NCBI GenBank assembly: GCA_031308135.1
Contig: JAHLJT010009436.1
Coordinates: forward strand, 216,891,286-216,955,285
Reading direction: 5' to 3'
Source: Acheta domesticus
Lineage: Eukaryota; Arthropoda; Insecta; Orthoptera; Gryllidae
Length of the DNA: 64,000 bases
This document shows, piece by piece, positions 38,131 through 49,448 of the stretch. Position 1 is the first letter of the stretch. Each line of letters begins with the position of its first letter. The notes under the pieces were generated by a model. It did no database searches. It had not been told where the DNA came from and worked only from the letters and a program-made list of their open reading frames with translations. The translations under genes and the position numbers were made by a program.

Positions 38131-39450
38131 TCAACGCTCACATCAGTAACAACTTGTGGTACTGTTTTAACTGCTCCACCCTTGAAAAGAGAGGCAGGTA
38201 ACTAAAATCAAAGCCGTGCAAAGCGTCAGAGGGCCTGTTAAAATCCCCAGGAATCATCCGCAACAAAGGCTTGGAATTCGTACGTGACGTGCTTTTATGT
38301 CCCCAACACGCCCCTTGCGCAAATGCGTGCGTTTTTAATAACCATTTATGGGTAGGGCGGCGGCGGCGGTGGTACCCCGCGGCGCGGGAGATGATGGAAG
38401 TAGGGGTGACAGCAGAAACTACATTAGGGTGGTGGTGGTTGTGGTGGGGAGAGCAGTGATGTAGCCACAGTTGTGATGAAGGTGGTGACACCGTTGTTGA
38501 AGGTGGTGTGCAATGGAGGCGATGAAAGTGCCATTAAAACATACTTTCTAAAATAAATAAACAAAGGTTTAGAAGCTTGAGCAGGTAGTGTAGAGTTAGA
38601 GATAATGGTGAACAAAATAAAGGAGGCGGAGACAATGACAAAATGGAGATAGCTATGATTGGGCTGAGGTTGGTGGTTTCAGAGACCGCGAAAATAAGGC
38701 TGTGGAAATGGAGGAGGATGTCGCAATGAGAGAGACAAAGATAGGGAGAGGAAAGGAAGACGATGATGGCTGCTTTTATTGGTAAAGATAATGATTATGA
38801 CTGTGTTATTGCCAAATGAAGCCGCTGAGAAAAGGTCTATGCCATGTTAACAGATGGAATAAACGGTAACAATGTTGTGACAGTAATGTCAGCGACGAAA
38901 CGCAGGTCTGTTCACGAATTTACAAAAGGAATTGCAGCACTCTCGATGAACAAATGTTGTACTGTATCTACACATTGCAACAGAACTAAAGGTGTTTTTA
39001 GAACTTTATGCGATGACATTACACGGACAGTTGAATGGCTGAGATCACAGCGTCCTTAACATGACCAAAGCAAAGTGAGTGACCAAAGTGACATAAGGAG
39101 AGGAGGTGACGACTGAGAGAGTGGCGGTAAGGATGTCACAGGTTGTGACGCAGACAAACGACAAAAGTGAGAGAGTCAATGACAGCCACGTCAATGAAGA
39201 AAATAGCCATGAGAGTGCTAAAGTCGATAGCGATGGCAATTCTTGTGTCAGCGATGGTGGTGGGATAAACAATGGCGATAGCGAGAGCGACGCTGACTCC
39301 TGTGGTAGTTTTGCCACACGACGATGGTGGCGGCGGCGGCGGTGGTCAGCCCGCCCTGCCCCACATACACGCCTCCCTTGCCGCTATGCTAATAGCGCCG
39401 CATGAGTTGCGGGAAGCGCTTTCAAAGCCGTGTGTGGCCGCGAGACGGAG
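38131..39450. other. Non-coding stretch with decayed GGTGGT-type repeats
   Basis: The segment at 38340-38530 (GGTGGTGGTTGTGGTGGGG and similar) and the A/G-rich run to 39340 (GATGAAGGTGGTGACACC and related words) look like a degenerate hexamer/trinucleotide field. A (GGC)n run lies near 39329-39343. No gene was recognised. Confidence 0.4.
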
Positions 39451-39454
39451 CGGC

Positions 39455-39885
39455 GCGGGCGGGCGGGCGGGCGGGCGGGCGGGCGGGCGGGCGGGCTGGC
39501 GGGCAGACGCGCGCGTGCGGGCGGACGCGTGCGGGCGGACGCGGGCGGTCGGGCGAGCGGGCGGGCGAGCGGTCGGGCGGTCGGGCGGTCGGGCGAGCGG
39601 TCGGTCGGGCGGTCGGACGGTCGGGCGGTCGAGCGGTCGGGCGGGCGGTCGGGCGGGCGGTTGGGCGGGCGGTCGGTCGGTCGGTCGGGCGGGCGGGCGG
39701 GCGGGCGGGCGAGTGGGCGGTCGAGCGGTCGGGCGGTCGAGCGGTCGGGCGGGCGGGCGAGCGTGCGGGCGGGCGGACGAGCGGGTGGGCAGGCGGACGA
39801 GCGGATGGGAAGGGCGGACGAGCGGGTGGGCGGGCGGACGAGCGGGTGGGCGGGCGGACGAGCGGGCGGACGAGCGGGCGGTCGC
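39455..39885 (+). repeat. G-rich 4-bp-period array (GGGC/GGTC/GAGC/GGAC)
   Basis: About 430 bp is built almost only of tetramers GGGC, GGTC, GAGC and GGAC. All six frames stay open because a 4-bp unit cycles through 12 bp without a stop, giving GGRA on plus and ARPP on minus; this explains the 280-, 222-, 192- and 178-codon frames here. Many runs of GGG spaced by one base (for example 39463-39490) meet the quadruplex pattern. The repeat sits at the edge of a CpG-rich patch that continues to about 40090. Confidence 0.95.
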
Positions 39886-40090
39886 CAGGCACAAGCGGCC
39901 AGCGGTGCACGCAGCCGTATTCAAATGGGCGCATATGAGGCAGGGCGCGGTGCGGCATGGCGTGGCGTGGAGCCGGCGACGGGGAAGGAAGGCCAGCGGC
40001 AGCGGCGCTGCGGGAGCGGCATACGAGGCAGAGTCCTCCCAGCGCAGCGGAAGGTGCGTCGTAGCGCCCTTGGGGAGAGTTCAGAGGTGG
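39886..40090. other. CpG-rich flank of the G-rich array
   Basis: Mixed GC-rich sequence with no recognised gene. Confidence 0.4.
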
Positions 40091-40276
40091 TTCAATAGTG
40101 AACGAAAATTATAATTATTTTCTATACAATTATGACATCTGGTAACAAAAGAAAGAATAATTAATATACTCGTGTTTTAATGCAGAAAAAAAGTTTCACT
40201 GCTCACGCTCTAACATTTTGTACCTTATTCTCGCTTTACGCATCTTCTGCCAGTTACCAACGTGCGCTTCGTTGTT

Positions 40277-40280
<4 letters not shown>

Positions 40281-40329
<49 letters not shown>
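40281..40329. repeat. (AT)n microsatellite
   Basis: About 24 AT units without interruption. Confidence 0.97.
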
Positions 40330-40330
<1 letters not shown>

Positions 40331-40363
40331 CCACATCTTCGATGCATTAAAAGAAAATTAAGT

Positions 40364-40365
<2 letters not shown>

Positions 40366-40413
<48 letters not shown>
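40366..40413. repeat. (TG)n microsatellite
   Basis: About 23-24 TG units, 37 bp after the AT run. Confidence 0.97.
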
Positions 40414-40415
<2 letters not shown>

Positions 40416-41039
40416 TGGGTACCAGCAGTATAAGGGTCCTTTTTCGTTTACATGAAGTATTCGTAAAATAGCAATTTATGGCACAAATTATGACGTATTA
40501 TCCTTTATGGCACGAATAATTGCGCTATCACACATTCAACCAATCTTGGCGAGCGAATCGTGGGGGTGGTGGCAGTAAATCGCACAGATGACCATCGCCT
40601 TTTCGCACAATTGACAAACATGCGTGACGTTATAATAAAATTGTTTCCAAAAATTAACTTCGATTCTCTTCTAAGTTTATAATACTCATAAAAATTTTAA
40701 CATACGCAACTCTTTTGTAATGTTGCTTTATTGCATTAGTACAAATTTGAAAACTCGCTCCTAAAGTCGCTCCTTATCAAACATGTTGTACTTATGCAAT
40801 AAAGTTTAACATTGAAACTAATTCGATAATATAGTAGTTCGCAACTAACAAATTTCTGTACGATACGCAGAGCCACTCGCTGAAAAATAGCCCTTCATTT
40901 TACTGTAGCAACGTGGACGTTTATGTCATAACTGTACACACATTCACTTAATCAGTTATCAGTTCAATGTTCCCCTTTTTATACAAACACGTTCATTCCA
41001 ACAATATTAATATTGGTGTGAGTCATAGGTACTTTTTTC
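40414..41039. other. AT-rich non-coding stretch
   Basis: Nothing supported. Confidence 0.5.
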
Positions 41040-41255
41040 TCAGAGTATCAGTAATAGTAGTTGTTCCTCGAATCGGATTGCGTCATATGCCCAAAGCACC
41101 ACCCACATGGCATTAGTTGACGGTCGAATCGCCCTAAGAAGGCGCACCGGAAGAGTATTCCACGTTTGAATAGCCCGTAAAGAAGTGAATTTCCCTATCA
41201 AAGGAATTAGACACGCCGTCAACGTTCTTTGCCACGTAGGTATTATTGCTGACAT
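41040..41255 (-). pseudogene. Possible C-terminal remnant of a non-LTR reverse transcriptase
   Basis: The minus strand has 71 open codons with the pattern FTSLRAIQTWNTLPVRLLRA. It resembles the F-x-x-RA-x-x-x-WN-x-LP-x-x-L tail found at the C-terminus of many CR1/Jockey-type retrotransposon polymerases. No RT core motif lies upstream, so at most this is a short fragment. The match is from memory of the pattern and is weak. Confidence 0.3.
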
Positions 41256-41420
41256 GGATTATGAAGTACGACTCCTCGATTCGAAGGATCACAGGTTTAA
41301 ATCCAATGCTGGGAATGTGTCTGTTGTTTGTCTTCTGAGTGTGTTGAGCCAGGAAAACATCGTGATCAGTCAACTCCAACCCTATGGTTCTAGAACCGCC
41401 CCACCCCATTGTGTAGACTG
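41250..41420 (+). mobile_element. tRNA-derived SINE-like repeat
   Basis: AGGTTTAAATCC at 41293-41304 fits a pol III B box, followed by CCAATGCTGGGAATGTG, a common kind of post-tRNA sequence in arthropod SINEs. The A box is not clear. The element touches the reverse-transcriptase-like remnant at 41040-41255, which could be its LINE partner tail, but that is speculation. Confidence 0.35.
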
Positions 41421-41990
41421 GCTTCGTCACGGAAAAGCTTGAACAAAAATAGTAACCTACTATAGAGTAGATCAAATGGTAGATGGAGGATAGGTGGATC
41501 CAATGGAGTAGATCCAAACATGTACGACAAGTCGTACGCCATGTTCAAACGACGACCGAACGCGGTTGGAGTGGGCGACGTTCCTTCTGGAAGCTTCCAC
41601 AAGCCACCCTCGTCTAAAGTCAGTTCGTATTCATATGTTATATGAATACCCCACATCCGCACTGTTTCGAAACCCCTTGCTCGCCCTTAGCAGAGACCTG
41701 TAATTCGCACAGGAAAACGCGGACAGAGGTCTGCCTGGGTCACTGAAGTGCGAATCGCTGAACACGGCCAGAGCAGATGGTCGGATGAGAGGGGGGAAAC
41801 ACGACTGCCCGACCCAGAGGAAAGCTACCGGGAACTCGCTTTCCTCCCTACAAATATCCCATGCAGTAATCGTTATGAAAATTCCGGTTCCTGCAGAAAG
41901 AAAATTATCTATGCATACATGCAATTCTATGGATTGCTCCATGAGGGCGGGGAGGGAGGGGATAAAGGTGAGATAGATCAATGAGTGTTA
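41421..41990. other. Mid-GC segment, probably an unclassified repeat
   Basis: Composition differs from the flanks. The minus frame at 41631-41981 (116 codons) has no domain that I know. GTACGAC-AA-GTCGTAC forms a short hairpin near 41522-41537. I suspect an interspersed repeat but cannot show a second copy here. Confidence 0.3.
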
Positions 41991-42089
41991 GAGTGTGATG
42001 GTCAAAAGCAGTGGGTTTAATATTTGGACATTTTAAGATAATCTAACATTTCCTAGTTTATAATTAATTTTATGGTTAAATGTACAATT

Positions 42090-42239
42090 AATTGAGGCGT
42101 CCAGTGAGAGTGGGAGCTAACCCACAAAATTCAAAGTATCAATATATGAACGTATTCCATTACGAACAAATTGAAAACGTCAATAAATCGATGTTTTGAG
42201 TTTTGGGGTCAGCTCCCTCTCTCACTGGATGCCTCAATT
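42090..42239. mobile_element. Palindromic fold-back element (MITE-like), 150 bp
   Basis: The element is close to a full-length inverted repeat centred at 42164.5. The outer arms match well: 42090-42123 against the reverse complement of 42206-42239, with shared blocks AATTGAGGC, TCCAGTGAGAG, GGGAGCT and ACCC. The similarity continues inward with more mismatches and small gaps almost to the centre. No clear target-site duplication was found. It may be a MITE, a fold-back element or a source of a long hairpin RNA. Confidence 0.7.
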
Positions 42240-43214
42240 GTAATTAAATTATCGATCCTCCTTAAATAGGAGCCCGGAAGAATTTGGAATACTAGTACAC
42301 AAACATTCGAACATTAACACACTTCTACATACTATATACCACTCTTCGTTTGTTTAACGTCAAAAACAGTTAAAAACTGTGTGACAAAGTGTAGGCAAGG
42401 CTGTGTGACAAAGTGTAGGGATAATAGCAATTTCAGCACGGCTTCTTGAGCTCTGGGATATCTGTCCTAACTCACATTCTATTAAGTTAAATTAGGCATA
42501 CGGATAGCAACGAGCAGATTTGGCAAAAATTGATATGAAAATTTTCTTCCCCATATAAGAAAAAACTATTTGTAAAGGAACGTGAAGTACAGTTTTTGGC
42601 TGTTACCCCTTTTCATGCTATTAGTAATGGTAGCATGAAAATGCACGAGAAAATGCGGAACAATTATTTGAATAACTACATTCCCCAAAGAGCTCAAGAG
42701 ATCGCGAACATATACTGAAGCTACATTTATGTCCAGAAGCAAAACAATGGGCCATCATAGCATTTGCTCAAAGGATCAGGAAAACTGGACGAAACTCCTG
42801 ATCGAGATGGTTGACCCAGAAGTTGAGGTACTTGTTTCAGGCATATTCAGTCTTTTAGAATTATACAGTCAACATGGTAATATCACTGTTAAAATCAATA
42901 TTATTTTCCTTTTTGATGCTCAATATAGTCATTGACTATATGGAAACAGTTATGCATCAAAAAATACTTTACTTGGCATCAAAACTTGTATATCGATTTT
43001 AATCGTTTAATTTCATCTGGCAGTTCCGTAAAATAATGTACTTGTGTTGTATGTGAAGTTTTTCTAGTGAGATGTTGATACTGGCACCTAATGAATAATA
43101 TTATTACGTCTTATTACGTATTAAGTGTTACAGTTATAGATATTTGTATTAGCTGAAAATGTTTTTCTGCAATTGAAATAATAATTTGTAGAAAAAACAC
43201 TGATTCGTAATCAA
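42240..43214. other. AT-rich non-coding stretch
   Basis: AT-rich. A 15-18-bp word (GTGTGACAAAGTGTAGG) is repeated at about 42380 and 42402. No gene. Confidence 0.5.
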
Positions 43215-43277
43215 GAGACAAGTCAATGGTAGAATTTCTAGCCTAATAATGCGAGGTTCATCCAAGGATAGTGTGAG
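43215..43277 (+). pseudogene. tRNA-Gly-like relic
   Basis: CAATGGTAGAATTTCTAGCCT at 43224-43244 closely follows the D-arm to anticodon-stem region of eukaryotic tRNA-Gly, and GCGAGGTTCATCC (43251-43263) fits the T-arm/B box. The segment between them is about 9 bases too short and the acceptor ends do not pair, so it cannot be a working tRNA. It is a tRNA pseudogene or the head of an old SINE. Confidence 0.45.
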
Positions 43278-44560
43278 TGGAATTTCTTTATTATTCGTAC
43301 AATTATTTTCTATAATCTAAACTTCTAGAAACTATAGGATGCATTTCCTCAGAATATTATGTCGTATTTCTTGCGGGAAAGAACATTTCCGAAGTATTCA
43401 CAACGAGAAGTATTATCCCGGTGCCTTGGAATTCTCCTATGCCTTTCCTCGAATATCCGTATCGCACTCGGTGCGGTGAGCGCGTGTGCAGTAGGCAGTG
43501 CCTTCAAGCGAATTGAGGGAGCTCTGACCCCGCGAGATGACCCTGGACGCTCAGACTTTCAGGCTGAACTTTATTTTTTGTTTTGTTTGGTCAGTAAATC
43601 ATAATTATATTAATAAATATATCCACACTCACATAAAATTCTCCCCAGCACGAAAGTAAATGTCCGAGGTTTTTTATACACTTTTAACTCATCAATGAAT
43701 CTCAGCCATTAACATCTACGTTATAATCGTTTAAAATTTATTAACATCGTTTTGAAAAATCGATATTTTGTTCTCGACGTTGCATCCTTATTCTGATCTG
43801 GTCCAATATTTTATTCCATCTTGATGATTTTCATTTTCACATCTCTTGAATTAACGGACGCACTTTTTTCACAAATCATCAGGAAAAATAATTCACCCAT
43901 TCCCTTTTCCCACTTTCTTTTATTCCCCAGTCACCGCAGAGCAGAATGCTTCGCAATGAGTCGTGCGTGACATGATAATGCGCATAGGTGCGAGGAACTC
44001 GTCAAAACTGTCCCCGTCCTCCACGCCACCAACATTTCTCCCTCTATTAGAGATCTGCAAGGAATGCCATTTGCTCGCTCGTACTCGCTCGAGCATTTCA
44101 GCCTCGAGTACCGTGTCCTCGAGCATACTGGGCTCGCTCACGGAGGGCTGGTTCAGGGACACACAGCGGTGGCCGTGGGCCGAGGGTATGAGAGCGCAAT
44201 GTGTTCGCCTTTACAGTGTGCCGCGGCTACCAAAGCAAATTAAGAGGATTATGAAAGCTTACATTCGCCTCGAGATGGTCCCCTTACACAGAAGAAGAAA
44301 TTTAAAAAGGAGGAGAAGAAATCGAAAAAGAATAAGGATAAGAGGAAGAGGCTTCACACATTATGAAATCCCTAAGACATTCTTCAGGTCTGAGAAGATT
44401 GTTACTAACCGAACATCCATTCCGAAGGTCTCGCTTTTCCTTATCCCTACCCGTCAACGTATGTAATCTAAAATGTTGTGCGTTTCATTTAAAGTAGCTC
44501 AACCCAATTGACGTCTTTCCTCCTCTCAAGAAATACGCACGAAACACGAGTGTCTTTCTT
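43278..44560. other. Mixed non-coding stretch
   Basis: AT-rich with mid-GC patches at 43440-43560 and 43930-44230. The latter has CTCGCTCGTACTCGCTCGAG-type words. No domain was seen in the 167-codon plus frame at 43963-44466, which is a lysine/arginine-rich artefact. Confidence 0.4.
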
Positions 44561-44820
44561 CCCTTGGCGTCGCTAGGCGAGGCTCTTGGAAAGCGGAGCG
44601 CATGATATGATAAAGCGCGCAGGTGCAGGGAATTCCCCTTCCCTGCGCCCCCCACCCGCCGCAAGCGCCTCGCCTCACCGGCCGCGCCGCGCCGCCGCGC
44701 CGCGCCGCGCCGCGCCGCACCGTCGCGATGCGCTCGCGAAGATTGCCCGAGGAGTCGCGCGTAGGTGCTCAAAGCGCTTCTTTCGCTGACGCGCTCGCGC
44801 GGCCGTCGTGGTAACGAGCA
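44561..44820. other. CpG-rich block with (CGCCG)n run
   Basis: A short CpG-rich block containing a CGCCG/GCCGC run at about 44684-44718. No recognised gene. Confidence 0.45.
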
Positions 44821-45746
44821 TCTTAAAACTGAGAGCGCACGTAAACCGCCAGGGGAATAAACTACGCGTGCTTTACGATTGCTCGGTAAAAGAGGAGAGA
44901 TCAGCGTAAGAGCGGCTCCGCACCGGATCGATGTCTTAGAGATTAGATTTCTCAGAAAACTTACCTACCGCGAGAATAAAAAATCAGGCATCGCGGAGCT
45001 GTAACTTTTAGGAAAACTAGTTGTGCTACAACAGCACAATCCTTCCCGCGTCATTGGAACAGCTACGTAGGATTGAAATATTGCACTTTCTGCGCTACTA
45101 ACATCTTAGTTATTATTTGAAAACGCCCAATTCAACCAAGAAACGAACAACTCACTATTTATATCGCAGTGTTGTCAGAACTATGTGAATTCTACAACTG
45201 CACAAAAATAGAATACATAAGTTTTGTAAACTTATATTGGAAAAAGAATCCTGATAACCCAGACAATACATAAATGCATTTCATAGGGCCATGATTAGAG
45301 AAGAGTGATCTAAAACCATGCAACAACTACTCTACTCACTAGAAATGGTACAGCATTTGGTGCGAAAACTAAATATTTTCATGGAAATATCAACATAAAT
45401 TTGACAATTATAACTCTTTTTCATACAGCTACATCAATTCACAACAATGACACGTGATTTACAGAAATTTGCGAGAACGAAACGGAATTCCATTGCTGCA
45501 TTACCTGCATTGTCGATTTTCTCTGAGAGCTAGTAATTTTTATTTCTAACATCTGAAAATGAGTAATTTCTAAAAGATTAATGTGTAAATGTATAACAAA
45601 AGGTCGAATGTAAGAAACGAACAAAGAAATAATACACAAAATTGCAAATTTTAATTTACTGTCTGAAGCGCAGAAAATTTGCAGCGAGCTATTATGTTTG
45701 TCAGGAAATTATAGAAAACTACTCATATTTTCAAAACATTCAACAA
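44821..45746. other. AT-rich non-coding stretch
   Basis: Nothing supported. Confidence 0.5.
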
Positions 45747-46440
45747 GACCTTATTTGAAGATCTGAGTTTGATGAGCATATTTCATTAAGAAAAACAATT
45801 TTATCTTCATAATTGTAGTTGTAGAAAGACGCCGAAATTTTTTAAATTTTTTAAATTATTTTGCAAAATCAGGCATTTTAACGAATATGAAACCTATGAC
45901 AATCTCTTAAGCTTCCTTTATTCTATCTCAGCTCCCAATTTAATCAAAAACGTTTAGCGGTTTTTAAGAAAAAAAGGTTTAAAGAAAAGAATTTTTATGT
46001 CTGACAGATTTTCGCAAAAAATTTATTTTATGAAAAAGTGAACATGACCTTATTTGAAGACCTATTTTTTATGAACACATTTCATTAAGAAATAAAATTG
46101 TATCTTCATAATTGTAGTTGTAGAAAGATGCCGAAAAATGTTGAATTTTTCCAATTTTCGAAAAATTACAGTTTTTAACCAACATGAGACTTACGCCATT
46201 CTCTGAAATGACCTTTAAACTATTCAACAACAGAAGTTTTTGTTGTTGATTTGAAAATGTCCCAGGAGCTTCATGTAAAGAACACCCCAAAATTGAAATA
46301 TCCTTTTCAAATTCAAGGGGCCATGAGACTTGTCAGATCGATTGGGGTGTATCAATTTTGGAGAAAATCGGCTGAACGGTTTAGTCGCTAGCATTGTTCA
46401 CAGACAGATGGACAGACGTTTTGCTTTCAATTGTTTTTTT
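45747..46440 (+). repeat. 299-bp tandem duplication within an unclassified interspersed repeat
   Basis: The segment starting at 45747 (GACCTTATTTGAAG) recurs at 46046, with an almost identical core ATCTTCATAATTGTAGTTGTAGAAAGA in both at the same offset. Downstream, 46320-46420 has GGAGAAAATCGGCTGAACGG and ACAGACAGATGGACAGACG. That reminds me of the 3' ends of RTE-like LINEs and their satellites, but this is only an impression. No open frame is preserved. Confidence 0.6.
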
Positions 46441-46615
46441 CGGTTTGAGGATTCACAAAATAGGGATTCTGGCTGCACCATTTGTTAGGAGTTTTTTTTT
46501 TTTTTTGTTAATTTAGCAACTGGATTTGTCCACTTTTTCGTTACCAGGGACCTGTAATAAGAGTTTTTCTGCCGAAAATTCGCAGTTTTTTGGCACAGCA
46601 TTACAAAACTTTCCC

Positions 46616-46639
46616 TATACTATACGTACGTATAGTATA
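46616..46639. repeat. Perfect 24-bp palindrome
   Basis: TATACTATACGT followed by its exact reverse complement, centred between 46627 and 46628. Confidence 0.95.
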
Positions 46640-46640
46640 A

Positions 46641-47521
46641 TTCTTGGAAATTATTTAGGTTATGCTGCGAAATGATGTTCATATCGTTCTTGAACATAAT
46701 TGTAAATAGAGAGTAAGGTCTTTTCATTTCCTTACATCCTGATATGATATGATTGTATTTTTCCACATCTACTTTTATAAAATCTCATAAAAAAACGACT
46801 GTCGATGTATACTTATTGCAATACGTTTTTCCTCTGAAGACCAGGTTATAGATTTCAACTCCTTAACTGAATAACAACCCATGCTTTGGAATTCTCAATA
46901 TGATTTTATTACGAGTTCTCGCTTATTCTTGACAGCTTCTATCTGGTGAGCTTCGATATGCTTTCCAAATAGAAGCATTACAAGCATTTTAGTTTTCTCC
47001 ATTATGTTAAGACGGGCAACAGACATATTAAGGAGACTTAAGTACCACAGAACAGTTGAATACAAAAAGCAAATATATACTTTCTGTTTCAGAAGCATAT
47101 GTCACTTCAATTCTTTCCATTGATGTTATTCTAATTATTATTGACTAAAATAAGTGATTTTCGTGAATTGATTTCCAAGAAAGTACATTTGAATAACGAA
47201 CAATTTAAAATGTAGACGAAAGGCATGCAACAGGAAGCAAAATTTATTTAGACTCTGATAGAATGAGCAGAAAGAAATAAAATAAAGAATGCAATAATCA
47301 ACTTTTTCTTTTTTATGGGTCAACGCCACTTATTGTTCTGCTTTGGCTTATATTCGACACTTCGCGGAGATTTTTTCTAGACCAGTGGGAAATGCGCCAT
47401 TCGAAAGTGGTTTCCCATTCTTAGGCCCATCCTAAGGGCGTGGATGAGGACAGAATAAGATTGGTTGATCGATTGTTAATGATTCCGAGCGCATCAAATA
47501 CTGAAGTTATTAATCCCGTAA
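46641..47521. other. AT-rich non-coding stretch
   Basis: Nothing supported. Confidence 0.5.
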
Positions 47522-48041
47522 GTGTACTGCATCAGGAGGTGTCGGTGATCTTCGCGGGATGGCGAGCTCCGACGCCGACCAACCGTCGCCTAGTGAAGTT
47601 TTCCCCAAACAGACTTCCACCAGCGAGGCACCGCTCCAGCCGGGACAAACTCAAAGTCTCCGACCGGTCTCCCGGCACATGTGGTAGTGTAGTGCATGTT
47701 AGTGTATGGGTGCGCGTAAGGGTAGAAGATAGGACAAGGACGAGGAAGGGAAGAACGCGCGCGGCCCACGGTCCGTTGTTATGGTACTGCTCCGTTATTC
47801 GCCTAGTGTTGATCGGAGAAACCACGAAAAACTATGGGCGTACCGATCGACCAGATCTCGTACGAGAATCTCGTACCTATTCAGAGTGGCCGGCCACTAG
47901 AAATCACCTCCAGGGAGCGACGAAATTCGACCTAGCTGACAAGCTAGTGTGAAGAATACTGTCGCCGTAGGGTGTCGAACCTAGGACCTCCAGATCAGAG
48001 CATTGCAGTGACCAGTTTATGCGCTGAGCCCCTCCCGGTGG
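47522..48041 (-). mobile_element. SINE-like repeat family R1, copy 1, with tRNA-like head
   Basis: The stretch 47522-47950 has related copies at 51430-51625 (same orientation) and 61765-62165 (opposite). Shared words include CTCCCGGCACATGTGGTAGTG and TGATCGGAGAAACCACGAAA. On the minus strand the right end, 47955-48041, looks tRNA-derived: AGGTTCGACACCC (complement of 47970-47982) fits a B box and GGCTCAGCGCATAAACTGG (complement of 48012-48030) lies at A-box distance. The family is thus probably a long tRNA-headed SINE read on the minus strand. The 170-codon plus frame here is not a host gene. Confidence 0.55.
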
Positions 48042-48045
48042 GGAC

Positions 48046-48330
48046 AGAATAGGGAAAAAGTGATCCCGGGCGGGCCACGATCCATATTCGAAGGAGATGC
48101 TCTGGCTTTCGCTTGAAGGCGATCATAGGAAACTTTGGAAACCACGATCAGAGCAGTCGGCAAACAAGTCCGGTAGTGTTCACAAGTCTTCACAAACTCA
48201 CCGTTACCAAACGCATGCAAATAACCATGCAAATTTCCTGCACCTGGCGGGGATTGATCCCGCGACCCCCCCATTGTCACCAATAGGCTTAGGCAGTAAG
48301 GCGCAGCCGGTACCGGTGTTGGTGCGATAA
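48046..48330 (-). mobile_element. Second tRNA-derived SINE-like repeat
   Basis: On the minus strand CGGGATCAATCCC (complement of 48249-48261) fits a B box, preceded by a GC-rich part that could be the A-box half (48297-48310). The following body has TTTGCATGGTTATTTGCATG. It abuts family R1 copy 1, so one may have inserted next to the other. Confidence 0.45.
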
Positions 48331-48640
48331 ACGACTCCTGACTCCCTTGAAATATTGATCGTAGGATCATGATGATCTGGACCAGGATGGCGGGACCTGC
48401 ACGCAGGCGAAGGAGGGTGTTTGCGCTGTGATGTATTCCTCGTTTTTAGGCAAGTGATCCCAGTGGTGGTTTTTCGTTGCCTTCCACTGGATGTGGTGTC
48501 TATGGGCCCGTGAATAACAATGAGTGCGAATTTTATGGCGGTCTAACGCCGAACTCAAGGCCTGCAGCCATTGGCTCCACGAACGTGAGGGTCTCTCCAG
48601 GCCTCCACGCCACCCAGGGATGCGCACTCGCACTTCGCCA
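48331..48640. repeat. Probable interspersed repeat, unclassified
   Basis: Mid-GC, non-coding sequence directly beside the two SINE-like elements, with sharp composition borders and words such as GGTCTCTCCAGGCCTCCACG. I cannot point to a second copy in the window. Confidence 0.3.
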
Positions 48641-49448
48641 AATTCATTTATTAAATGATTAATTGTACTTGTGAGTATGTGACTCCAAATGTGACACCAA
48701 ATGAGTGAGGGATTTCATCTGTAATGTGAATAGGGACGATCTCTATTCTAAGAACTCCGGCCTGCTGTTGATTTCTTCAACTGCCACCACTTCCTCCCCA
48801 CCTCTCGAAGTTCAATTATACTCCCTGGGTTACTGTTTCGCCCCCTGCCGTCATTTCCGCCAGTTACTCCTGCTAGCCGCTACCGTATCAACTCAATTCT
48901 CCCTACCACCCGCTGCCATTGACCAACGTCCCTGTGCAGATACGCAGCCAGAATCTAGTCCGAACTAGGGTTGAACAAATTGTCACGAGAAGTAAGAAAA
49001 AGCCCAAGCGGCCTGAAGCAGCCAAGAACAATAATTTTTCATTTGGGGTAGTATCAATGATTGTAAAAATATGATAGAATTGTTGGAGGCAGGTTAATTT
49101 TTTTGTTAAATAAATACTAAACTAAATAACTAAAATATTTTACATAATTAAATATCAAATATTGATTATTTTTTCCACGTTTTGTATCTTAACGATCCTC
49201 TTCTCTTGCCTTCAAAGAGATATCTTAATGCATTTGTTGTTATCAATATTCAAGAATTGATTTCAGAATCATAATAAATGCTACACAGCAGATCAATCTC
49301 AAATGGACTTCAGACACAAAAGAAGTTGGACGTATTTTCAAATGTTTTGACATTAATTTTTAAATATATTTTAAAACTAGAGATGAAAGTATTTCTTTTA
49401 TAATTTTAATTAAAATTTAACTTATAAAAATATGTACCAATAGGAACG
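48641..49448. other. AT-rich non-coding stretch
   Basis: Nothing supported. Confidence 0.5.

Noticed and set aside
39272..40114. Several frames of 178-280 codons on both strands with GGRA or ARPP repeats
   Set aside because: They follow from the 4-bp G-rich array, which has no stop in any of six frames.
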